A stretch of DNA of 8,622 nt. Origin: Campylobacteraceae bacterium. Lineage in GTDB: Bacteria; Campylobacterota; Campylobacteria; Campylobacterales; Sulfurospirillaceae. The stretch is from positions 1 through 8,622 of the forward strand of contig JALVAU010000203.1 in assembly GCA_027011025.1 (NCBI GenBank), written 5' to 3'. Position numbers and translations under genes: made by a program. The notes beneath the pieces are model-generated. The model was given only the letters and a program-made list of their open reading frames with translations, searched no databases and was not told the origin of the DNA. Below, one piece after another: positions 1 through 5,887 of this stretch (its first letter is position 1; every line of letters starts with the position of its first letter).

Positions 1-15
1 CTCTAAAACTTAGAG
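1..15 (-). terminator. Possible terminator hairpin behind mrp (cut by window edge)
   Basis: Bases 1-6 (CTCTAA) and 10-15 (TTAGAG) form a perfect 6-bp inverted repeat around a 3-base loop. It lies 13 bp beyond the mrp stop codon in the direction of mrp transcription. The bases that would show a T-tract lie outside the window, and the stem is AT-rich and short, so the terminator role is only a suggestion from position and symmetry. Confidence 0.3.
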
Positions 16-28
16 CTATTTAAGAACC

Positions 29-1162
29 TCAACCACCGCTTGTCGTAGAGCATGCACTTGCTCCGCCATTCACACCGATAGTTGGTTGAATCGCTTCATT
101 ATCGACTCCGCCCTCTTCGTTCACTTCTACTATATAATCCCAAAGCTTACTAGCAGCTTCTTGATATCTCTTTGCGCTTTGGCTTTGAGGCTGGTTAAAT
201 GTCACAGGTTTTCCTGCATCTCCACCCTCTCTGATAGCCGGTTCAATTGGAATTTCACCTAAAATCTGAGTGTCAAATTTTCTAGCCAATGGTTCAGTTG
301 TTCCTTTGCCAAATATATCATACTCTTTGCCTGTTTCCGGGCAGATAAAGCCACTCATATTTTCAACAATTCCAGCGATTGGAATATGAAGTTTCTTAAA
401 CATATCCAAACTTCTCTCAGTATCATCTAGTGCTACGATTTGTGGAGTTGTTACACACACACCGGCAGTCACAGGTACACTTTGAGCTAAAGTCAGTTGA
501 GCATCACCGGTTCCCGGTGGCATATCGATAAACAGTACATCTAAATCACTCCAAAGTATATCTCTTAAGAGTTGCTCTATAGCTTTCATGATCATAGCAC
601 CTCTCCAGATAAGAGACTGACCCTCCTCCATAAGACTTCCCATACTCATCATCTCAACACCGTCAACCAACATAGGTTTAACTTTATTTCCAACAACTTC
701 TGGATTTTTACCGACTGTTCCCATCATCCTAGGTACATTTGGACCATATATATCTGAATCTAGGATACCTACTTTTTTACCTTGACTTGCAAGTGCAATA
801 GCTAAGTTTACAGTTGTAGTTGTCTTACCGACTCCACCTTTTCCACTACTTACCATCACAAAGTTCTTGATTTGCGGGGCTATATTTTTACCACTTTGAG
901 AGTTACTCTTTTGAGCTGGTGCTTTTGGCTGTTTTACTGCCACATCCACTCTCTTGGCTCCTATTTCACTTAGCTTTGCAGTAACATCGGCTTTTAACTG
1001 ATCTGCTACCTCTTGGCTTGATGAAACGATGTCAAGTTCTACATATACATTGTCGTCTTTTACATCTATAACTTTTACAAAACCAAAAGAGACGATATCC
1101 TTTTCAAATCCGGGATATACTACCTCTTTTAGTTTTTCATTTACACTATTTTTATCTAACAT
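29..1162 (-). CDS. mrp: Mrp/ApbC iron-sulfur cluster carrier P-loop ATPase
   Basis: Mrp/ApbC proteins are cytoplasmic dimeric ATPases that bind and hand over [4Fe-4S] clusters to apo-enzymes. The 377-residue product has an N-terminal MIP18/DUF59 domain (about 1-85), a Gln/Ser/Lys-rich linker, then a ParA/MinD-like ATPase with deviant Walker A GKGGVGKTT at 107-115 and Walker B around VLFID 209-213, followed by PPGTGD 215-220. The start was set at the ATG at 1160-1162. It has an AAGGAG site 9 nt upstream (1172-1177), and it begins the DUF59 domain. The frame stays open upstream to 1531, but that would run antisense through ispDF and adds 123 unrelated residues. Oddity: where the family normally has a CxxC cluster motif, only C274 is present (ICPETG); the other cysteines are C236 and C370 in the Gly/Ser-rich tail. 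The gene is divergent from ispDF, as recalled for C. jejuni Cj1606c/Cj1607. Confidence 0.93.
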   Translation of the reverse strand: MLDKNSVNEKLKEVVYPGFEKDIVSFGFVKVIDVKDDNVYVELDIVSSSQEVADQLKADVTAKLSEIGAKRVDVAVKQPKAPAQKSNSQSGKNIAPQIKNFVMVSSGKGGVGKTTTTVNLAIALASQGKKVGILDSDIYGPNVPRMMGTVGKNPEVVGNKVKPMLVDGVEMMSMGSLMEEGQSLIWRGAMIMKAIEQLLRDILWSDLDVLFIDMPPGTGDAQLTLAQSVPVTAGVCVTTPQIVALDDTERSLDMFKKLHIPIAGIVENMSGFICPETGKEYDIFGKGTTEPLARKFDTQILGEIPIEPAIREGGDAGKPVTFNQPQSQSAKRYQEAASKLWDYIVEVNEEGGVDNEAIQPTIGVNGGASACSTTSGG

Positions 1163-1233
1163 AAAAATAAACTCCTTTATAATCTGATGACCGGAATTTA
1201 TCACAAAAAAGATAAAAAAAAGCTTTGGTAGTG

Positions 1234-1239
1234 TATAAT
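1234..1239 (+). promoter_or_regulatory. -10 element of the ispDF operon promoter
   Basis: The sequence is a perfect TATAAT preceded directly by TG, with A-tracts upstream and no good TTGACA. A start of transcription near 1246 would leave a leader of about 26 nt before the TTG start at 1272. That leader has room for the Shine-Dalgarno at 1260-1265. Confidence 0.6.
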
Positions 1240-1241
1240 AT

Positions 1242-1248
1242 TGTAACA
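1242..1248 (-). promoter_or_regulatory. Possible HP1021-type regulator box
   Basis: The minus strand reads TGTTACA, which fits the HP1021 box as I recall it (TGTT, A or T, C, A or T). It starts 3 bp after the -10 and covers the likely transcription start, a classic repressor position. The second gene of the operon encodes an HP1021-type regulator, so autoregulation is plausible. Caution: the motif is short. Two other matches occur inside genes (449-455 plus strand in mrp, 2156-2162 minus strand in ispDF), about what chance allows. Confidence 0.3.
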
Positions 1249-1259
1249 CTTTGATTAAA

Positions 1260-1265
1260 AAAGGA
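1260..1265 (+). promoter_or_regulatory. Ribosome binding site that sets the ispDF start
   Basis: AAAGGA sits 6 nt before the TTG at 1272. The in-frame TTG at 1251 would be only about 5 nt from the predicted transcription start with no binding site, so 1272 is preferred. The resulting N-terminus goes directly into the first beta strand and nucleotide-binding loop of IspD. Confidence 0.65.
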
Positions 1266-1271
1266 CAAAAA

Positions 1272-2396
1272 TTGCCTGATTTGTCTCTTATTATGTTAGG
1301 AGCCGGAAATTCAACTAGATTTAAGCACTCTGTTAAAAAGCAGTGGCTCAGATTTGGAGATACTCCGCTTTGGTTATATTCACTCAAAAATATAGCTAAA
1401 AAATTAAAATTTAGTAAAATTATCGTTACTTGCTCACCAAAAGAGCTGGAGTATATGAAGAGATATGATGACTCTTTTGTCTTTGTGCAAGGTGGCGATA
1501 GCAGACAAAACTCTCTTAAAAATGCACTCATACATGTAGAGACACCCTATGTTATGGTCAGTGACATAGCTAGAGTCTGTATAGATGACGATATGCTCAC
1601 AAGAATAACCAAAAAGATGTATGAAAGCGATATAGTAGTACCGTATCTAAATGCAAGTGATACAGTTGTGTATGGTGATTTGACGATAGATAGAGAAAAG
1701 ATTAAACTCATACAGACACCTCAACTCTCAAAGACCTCTATTTTAAAAGAGGCACTAGATACAGATATAAGCTATACTGATGAGAGTAGTGCCATAAAAG
1801 CAAAAGGTGGAAAAGTAACATATGTCTTAGGAGACAAAAAAGCAAAAAAATTGACTTTTCTTGAAGATTTGGATGATATCAGTTGTAAAAAAGCACCATC
1901 AAGCGATATATTTGTCGGTAATGGCTTTGATGTACATCAATTTCAAGACAATAAAACTATGATGTTAGGTGGTGTCAAAATCCAAGAAAGTCCCGGTTTT
2001 AAGGCTCATTCTGATGGTGATGTAGCTATCCATGCTCTTATCGACTCTCTTTTGGGTGCTATTGGGGCAGGCGATATCGGTGAACTTTTTCCTGATGACG
2101 ATATGAGATATAAAGACATAGACTCTAAGAAGTTATTGGAAGATGTGTATCAGTTTGTAACAAGTGTTGGATTTGAGATTGTAAATTGTGACATAACTAT
2201 AATGGCACAAACTCCAAAACTGCACAGTTTTAAGAGTAAAATCTCACAAACTTTGGCAAAAATTCTACACATAAGACCTATTTTCATCAATATAAAGGCA
2301 ACTACAACAGAAAAACTGGGATTTATAGGAAGATGCGAAGGAGTAGCAGTGAGTGTAACCTCGACTCTAAAATATTTTGACTGGACACAAAAATGA
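1272..2396 (+). CDS. ispDF: Bifunctional IspD/IspF (MEP isoprenoid pathway)
   Basis: This fused cytoplasmic enzyme makes CDP-methylerythritol from MEP and CTP (IspD) and later cyclises the phosphorylated form to MEcPP (IspF), on the way to IPP and DMAPP. The product is 374 residues from a TTG start. The IspD half (about 1-210) shows the CTP loop LGAGNSTRF at 9-17 followed by KKQ (22-24), IQTPQ at 147-151 and TDESS at 169-173. The usual DAARP motif is replaced by DIARV at 98-102. The IspF half (about 213-374) has metal ligands D220 and H222 (GFDVH) and H254 (AIHALID), the HSDGD loop at 246-250, and the conserved TTTEKLGF at 344-351. The fusion is typical of Campylobacterota and some alphaproteobacteria. 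It is the first gene of a six-gene run, and its TGA overlaps the next ATG (ATGA), indicating translational coupling. Confidence 0.95.
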   Translation: MPDLSLIMLGAGNSTRFKHSVKKQWLRFGDTPLWLYSLKNIAKKLKFSKIIVTCSPKELEYMKRYDDSFVFVQGGDSRQNSLKNALIHVETPYVMVSDIARVCIDDDMLTRITKKMYESDIVVPYLNASDTVVYGDLTIDREKIKLIQTPQLSKTSILKEALDTDISYTDESSAIKAKGGKVTYVLGDKKAKKLTFLEDLDDISCKKAPSSDIFVGNGFDVHQFQDNKTMMLGGVKIQESPGFKAHSDGDVAIHALIDSLLGAIGAGDIGELFPDDDMRYKDIDSKKLLEDVYQFVTSVGFEIVNCDITIMAQTPKLHSFKSKISQTLAKILHIRPIFINIKATTTEKLGFIGRCEGVAVSVTSTLKYFDWTQK

Positions 2397-3280
2397 AGAT
2401 TTTAATAGTAGAAAATGAAATTTATTTGGCTCAAAGCATAGCTTCAAAACTGACGGAAATAGGATATAAATGTGACATAGCAACAACTGTCCAAGATGCC
2501 CTTAGGGATGAAAAGTATGATTCTATTTTACTCTCAACAAATATATCTGGGCAAAACTTTTACCCTGTCATAGACAAACACAAATCTTCAATAATCATAC
2601 TGATGATCTCTTATATCAGCAATGATACCGTTTCAAACCCTATAAAAGCAGGAGCAAGTGATTATATACAAAAGCCGTTTATGATTGAAGAATTGGTAAG
2701 GAAACTGAAGCATTTGAATGATTTTGATATAATCAAAAGAGATAACAATACTTACAAGAGGTATTTAAAACATATATTTGAAAGTACCAATATTCCTAAA
2801 TTTAACTCTAAAATAAAATTTCCAGCCATCATCAAAACAAATTCACAAAAAGTTGCAGATGCTCTTGTGTTTGATTATTGTGAAAAAATAAAAAAATCAT
2901 TTACTTTTATATCTTTAACCAGCTCAAACACAATGGAACAGATACGCAAAACGGAAGATGAAGAGATCATATACCTAACAGAGTTACAAAAGCTTAAAAA
3001 GAGTGAAAAAACTAAGCTCTTTAGCCTCATTGAAAATAAATTTGCATTTATATCTACAACAGATTTGACAGAGAGTGCACCATTTTTTTATATAGAGGTA
3101 AATGATAGCAATAAAATACTAAATCACGGAGAAATTTTATCCATAGATGATTATGTAAAACATACTATTATTAATTTTCAAAATAAATTTCCAGATACAG
3201 AACTATCTAAAAAATTGGGAATATCACGAAAAAGTCTTTGGGAAAAAAGGAAGAAATATGGGCTCAACAAGAAAAAATAG
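2393..3280 (+). CDS. Atypical orphan response regulator, HP1021/Cj1608 (CemR/AemR) type
   Basis: The 295-residue product has a receiver-like domain (1-110), a middle region (about 125-250) and a C-terminal Fis/NtrC-type helix-turn-helix (265-293, with LGISRKSLWEKRKKYGL). The receiver keeps K94 (QKPF) and S73 at the Thr/Ser position. The phospho-acceptor Asp is replaced by S48 (ILLSTN), and N8 replaces one acidic residue (VENE), so classical phosphorylation is unlikely. The middle region matches the layout of an NtrC AAA+ domain, but without a Walker A and with YLTE (194-197) in place of the Walker B Asp-Glu. By position behind ispDF and by the Asp-to-Ser change, it matches H. pylori HP1021 and C. 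jejuni Cj1608, regulators linked to replication initiation, redox response and energy metabolism. Only two cysteines occur (C27, C163). No histidine kinase gene is near. It overlaps ispDF by 4 bp and the next gene by 23 bp. Confidence 0.87.
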   Translation: MKILIVENEIYLAQSIASKLTEIGYKCDIATTVQDALRDEKYDSILLSTNISGQNFYPVIDKHKSSIIILMISYISNDTVSNPIKAGASDYIQKPFMIEELVRKLKHLNDFDIIKRDNNTYKRYLKHIFESTNIPKFNSKIKFPAIIKTNSQKVADALVFDYCEKIKKSFTFISLTSSNTMEQIRKTEDEEIIYLTELQKLKKSEKTKLFSLIENKFAFISTTDLTESAPFFYIEVNDSNKILNHGEILSIDDYVKHTIINFQNKFPDTELSKKLGISRKSLWEKRKKYGLNKKK

Positions 3281-4451
3281 ACAAATAGTCATAGATTCAC
3301 AAGCTCTTGCAACTTTGTCATTTGCACAAGAGGGCATATTTAAACCAGTAGATAAACTCATGAATGAAGAAGAGGCTATTGAAGTTGATAATAGCAGATG
3401 CTACAAGGGAAAGCCATTTCCTTTTCCTTTTATACTAGCTCCATCAGGTAGAAAAAACGAAGAGACTATAAGCAGTATAAAAAAAGGTGAAACTATTGAT
3501 ATAGTTGTAGGCGGAATAAAAAGAGGAGAGATAGAGGCGGAGGGGTTTTTCAAAATAGATAGAAGAAAGCGAATCGAGCAGATATTTGGCAACTATGACA
3601 CGCAAAATATAGCAACAAAAGATTTTCTAAAAAGACTAGGTCAATACTCCATATATGGAAAATATCATGTTGATTATGATGGTATAAAAAATGTCAAAAA
3701 AGAGATAAAAAATGCTATAAAATCAAGTGGCGCAAAGAGTGTGGCTGCTATCATGATGGATGCAAGACCATTTCACAGAGCACACGAGAGACTTTTAAGA
3801 ATTACACTTGAAAGAAGTGATTTGGTAGTCGTTTTTCTCTCTAAACACCACAGAATAACAAATAAAATAACCTATGATGTAAAACATGAAATTCTAAAAT
3901 ATGCCATAGACAACTATTTGCCTAAAAACAGAGTTTTAGTAGTTCCGTTTGAGAGCACATATCTATTTGCCGGATTTAATGATGCCATCCTAGACTGTAT
4001 CTGTGCAAATAATTTTGGATGTAATAAATTTATAATTGGCAACAACCATACCGGTATAGGGCTATATTATGACCAAAATAAAATAAAATCCATACTCAGC
4101 AAATATGAATCTCTTGATATAGATATTGAGGTGATTTCAAGATTTGTCTATTGCCAAGATTGTAGAACTCTTGTAAATAGCAGTACTTGCCCTCACGGAC
4201 CACACAGGCATATAAAATACAACTCTAAAGCTCTTAGAAGATTTTTTAGAGTCGGGATACTACCTCCGGCTGTACTAATGAGAACCGATATCTCTTCAAA
4301 ATTTTTAAGCGCATGTATGCCAAATCGCTTTGAAAATATAAATGCACTTTATGATGATATTTTTCCCAACAATGGCTTATTAGAGAACCATAGCGAAGAG
4401 GAGTTTTATCTAAATCTTATGAAGCTTCACCAAACAACATCACTCACATAA
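3258..4451 (+). CDS. Sulfate-adenylyltransferase-like protein with altered active site
   Basis: The 397-residue product has the two-part fold of prokaryotic ATP sulfurylase: a PUA-like N-terminal region (about 10-150; LATLSF...FKPVDKLM at 17-35), then a nucleotidyltransferase domain. The HxxH nucleotide motif is present (HRAH, 173-176). C299, C302 and C311 with nearby histidines H313 and H316 match the zinc-knuckle region of bacterial Sat (YCxxC...TCPHG). However, the usual QxRNP reads DARPF at 168-172, keeping the Arg but losing Gln and Asn, and the usual GRDH reads GNNH at 261-264. The true substrate may therefore not be sulfate. The ATG at 3258 has AAGGAAG upstream and lies inside the end of the regulator gene (23-bp overlap). 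C. jejuni Cj1609 appears to be the syntenic equivalent and has been annotated only as a possible Sat. Family membership is clear; the reaction is not. Confidence 0.8.
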   Translation: MGSTRKNRQIVIDSQALATLSFAQEGIFKPVDKLMNEEEAIEVDNSRCYKGKPFPFPFILAPSGRKNEETISSIKKGETIDIVVGGIKRGEIEAEGFFKIDRRKRIEQIFGNYDTQNIATKDFLKRLGQYSIYGKYHVDYDGIKNVKKEIKNAIKSSGAKSVAAIMMDARPFHRAHERLLRITLERSDLVVVFLSKHHRITNKITYDVKHEILKYAIDNYLPKNRVLVVPFESTYLFAGFNDAILDCICANNFGCNKFIIGNNHTGIGLYYDQNKIKSILSKYESLDIDIEVISRFVYCQDCRTLVNSSTCPHGPHRHIKYNSKALRRFFRVGILPPAVLMRTDISSKFLSACMPNRFENINALYDDIFPNNGLLENHSEEEFYLNLMKLHQTTSLT

Positions 4452-4461
4452 GGATTCTGTT

Positions 4462-4917
4462 TTGCAAAAACTTTTTTTGACTTTTTTTTACAGTGGATTG
4501 TCTCCATACGCACCCGGAACTGCCGGAAGCATACTAGCAGGGATTGTCGGTTTTATAATTTTACAATATTTTCACACAGACACACTGTTTTTACTAACAA
4601 TCCTAATAACCCTAATAGCCATCAAGGAGATAAACAAGTACGAAGCAAAAACTCACTCTCATGATGACAAAAGTATAGTCATAGATGAAGTGGTTGGACT
4701 TTGGCTGGCTTTTATTTTGAGCTCAAACACTCTAACTCAAATGTTACTAAGTTTCATATATTTTAGAATTTTTGACATATGGAAACCATCTTTGATAGGA
4801 AAAATAGACAAAGATATAAAAGGTGGTCTTGGAGTGATGGGGGATGATATACTAGCAGGAATACTAGCTGGTATATGCAGTGCTGCCTCTTGGCAATTTA
4901 TAGGATATTTATCATGA
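4462..4917 (+). CDS. pgpA: Phosphatidylglycerophosphatase A
   Basis: PgpA is an inner-membrane phosphatase that removes phosphate from phosphatidylglycerophosphate to give phosphatidylglycerol. The 151-residue product has the family motifs in order: YAPGTAGS (16-23), DDKSIVIDE (68-76), FRIFDIWKP (101-109) and GGLGVMGDD (121-129). Hydrophobic segments lie around 25-55, 78-100 and 130-150. The length is normal for the family. The start is a TTG 7 nt after AAGGA (4450-4454), 10 bp beyond the Sat-like gene. The codons just after the start contain T7 and T8 runs. The stop overlaps the next ATG (ATGA). Confidence 0.93.
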   Translation: MQKLFLTFFYSGLSPYAPGTAGSILAGIVGFIILQYFHTDTLFLLTILITLIAIKEINKYEAKTHSHDDKSIVIDEVVGLWLAFILSSNTLTQMLLSFIYFRIFDIWKPSLIGKIDKDIKGGLGVMGDDILAGILAGICSAASWQFIGYLS

Positions 4918-5114
4918 CAAAACTTATAGATACAATACTTGACTTTGCTATCATAGTAGGGATTAGTCTTATAATTTTTTATGGGCTATCATACTTTGGA
5001 GCACCTTTGTGGTTTAGCTTGATTTGCGTTGCACTCTGGGGTGGATATACCGGCTATAAACCAAAAATAGTAAGAAAATATTTTAAATTTCTATATAAAG
5101 ACGATAAACAGTAA
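4914..5114 (+). CDS. Small two-helix membrane protein of unknown function
   Basis: This 66-residue protein is not recognised. It has two likely transmembrane segments (about 9-27 and 31-46) separated by a short loop with Gly-Ala-Pro, then a basic tail (YKPKIVRKYFKFLYK). By the positive-inside rule the tail would be cytoplasmic. The start was taken at the ATG at 4914, which overlaps the pgpA stop (ATGA). The same frame is open upstream from 4875, but that adds 13 residues overlapping pgpA. Its TAA overlaps the modE ATG (TAATG). Coupling to both sides supports a real gene, perhaps an accessory of PgpA or of another membrane enzyme; this is inference. Confidence 0.75.
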   Translation: MTKLIDTILDFAIIVGISLIIFYGLSYFGAPLWFSLICVALWGGYTGYKPKIVRKYFKFLYKDDKQ

Positions 5115-5887
5115 TGCATATAGACAGCAGTCTGTGGTTTGATAAAGACAAAAAAGGATTTTTAGGAAAGGGTCGTATAGAAATCCTTAAAAATATAGAC
5201 AGATACGGCTCTCTCTCAAAGGCTGCAAAAGCTATGAATATGAGCTATAAAGCCGCGTGGGATTCACTAAATGAGATGAAAAATCTCTCTAACGAAGAGC
5301 TGATAGTCTCTAGTACCGGGGGTAAGAAAGGTGGCGGAAGCAGACTAACAAAAAGAGCAAAAGAGTACATAAAAATGTATGATTTACTTTATGCCTCTGA
5401 GCGAGAGTTTCTAAAAACTATAGAGTCCCATATAGATAATTTTTCTACTCTACAAGCTTTTTTGCATAGAAGTTCACTAAGAACAAGTGCTAGAAATCAA
5501 CTCTTTGGAAAAGTAAAGAGAGTAGAAAAAGGTGCTATAAACTCTAAAATATCTATTCTAATCGACAACTCTTTACAAATATACTCAAGCATCACAAATA
5601 AAAGCGTAAAAGATCTTGGAATCAAAGAAAACAAAAGTGTATATGTACTGATAAAAGCACCCTGGGTAAATATATCCAAAGAGAAAAAAGATGGTGAAAA
5701 TAAGATCTTATGCACAATCAAAAAGATAAAGACTGAGGGCAGTCTAGTCGAGCTAACGCTACAAATAAACCCTGTTATCTCTATCATTTCTGTCATGCAG
5801 GCTGAAAAATTTCATGCTCTACATGTAGCCGAAAATGACCACATAACAGCATCATTTCAACCAAGCGATACTATTATAGGAGTCTAA
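5114..5887 (+). CDS. modE: ModE-type molybdate-responsive transcription regulator
   Basis: ModE binds molybdate or tungstate and controls molybdate uptake and molybdoenzyme genes. The 257-residue product is full length (E. coli ModE is about 262). It has an N-terminal LysR-like winged helix (about 14-85, with GSLSKAAKAMNMSYKAAW and a Gly/Lys-rich wing at 69-76), a helical linker, and two Mop/TOBE ligand domains at about 122-188 and 195-257. The first Mop domain carries the typical TSARNQL at 124-130. It starts by TAATG overlap with the preceding small gene and is last in the run. No molybdate transporter (modABC) or molybdoenzyme genes are in the window, so its targets lie elsewhere. The second Mop domain is more divergent than the first but still recognisable. 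Confidence 0.9.
   Translation: MHIDSSLWFDKDKKGFLGKGRIEILKNIDRYGSLSKAAKAMNMSYKAAWDSLNEMKNLSNEELIVSSTGGKKGGGSRLTKRAKEYIKMYDLLYASEREFLKTIESHIDNFSTLQAFLHRSSLRTSARNQLFGKVKRVEKGAINSKISILIDNSLQIYSSITNKSVKDLGIKENKSVYVLIKAPWVNISKEKKDGENKILCTIKKIKTEGSLVELTLQINPVISIISVMQAEKFHALHVAENDHITASFQPSDTIIGV

Larger units (their letters stand above)
1163..1271. promoter_or_regulatory. Divergent mrp / ispDF promoter region
   Basis: This 109-bp AT-rich gap is the only space for the promoters of both mrp (leftward) and the ispDF operon (rightward). An AT core at 1234-1240 reads TATAAT rightward and TATTAT leftward, so the two -10 elements may overlap and compete. A leftward alternative -10 (GATAAATT) lies at 1202-1195. 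A 5-bp dyad, AGTGT (1230-1234) and ACACT (1246-1250), brackets the rightward -10. No clear -35 box is seen for either direction, which is common for Campylobacterota sigma-70 promoters. Confidence 0.7.

Noticed and set aside
572..757. Plus-strand 61-codon open frame inside mrp
   Set aside because: It is antisense to the conserved ATPase domain, with composition of a shadow frame (His/Ser/Thr-rich) and no recognisable domain.
1251..1271. Earlier TTG start of ispDF at 1251
   Set aside because: There is no ribosome binding site, it is only about 5 nt from the predicted transcription start, and the extra seven residues are not part of the IspD fold.
1163..1531. Upstream in-frame extension of mrp by 123 codons
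   Set aside because: It runs antisense through the start of ispDF, is Phe/Leu/Ser-rich and unlike any Mrp, and the ATG at 1162 has a strong ribosome binding site and begins the DUF59 domain.
3401..3592. Minus-strand 63-codon open frame inside the Sat-like gene
   Set aside because: Shadow frame antisense to a conserved region, with no ribosome binding site or domain evidence.
4472..4489. T7 and T8 runs at the start of pgpA as a phase-variation switch
   Set aside because: Campylobacterota phase variation usually uses longer G/C tracts. These T runs encode the hydrophobic N-terminus of an enzyme that is normally needed, and both are short.
5497..5796. Minus-strand 99-codon open frame inside modE
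   Set aside because: It lies opposite the Mop domains; its hydrophobic composition comes from the reverse of Lys/Ile-rich codons, and it has no independent gene signals.
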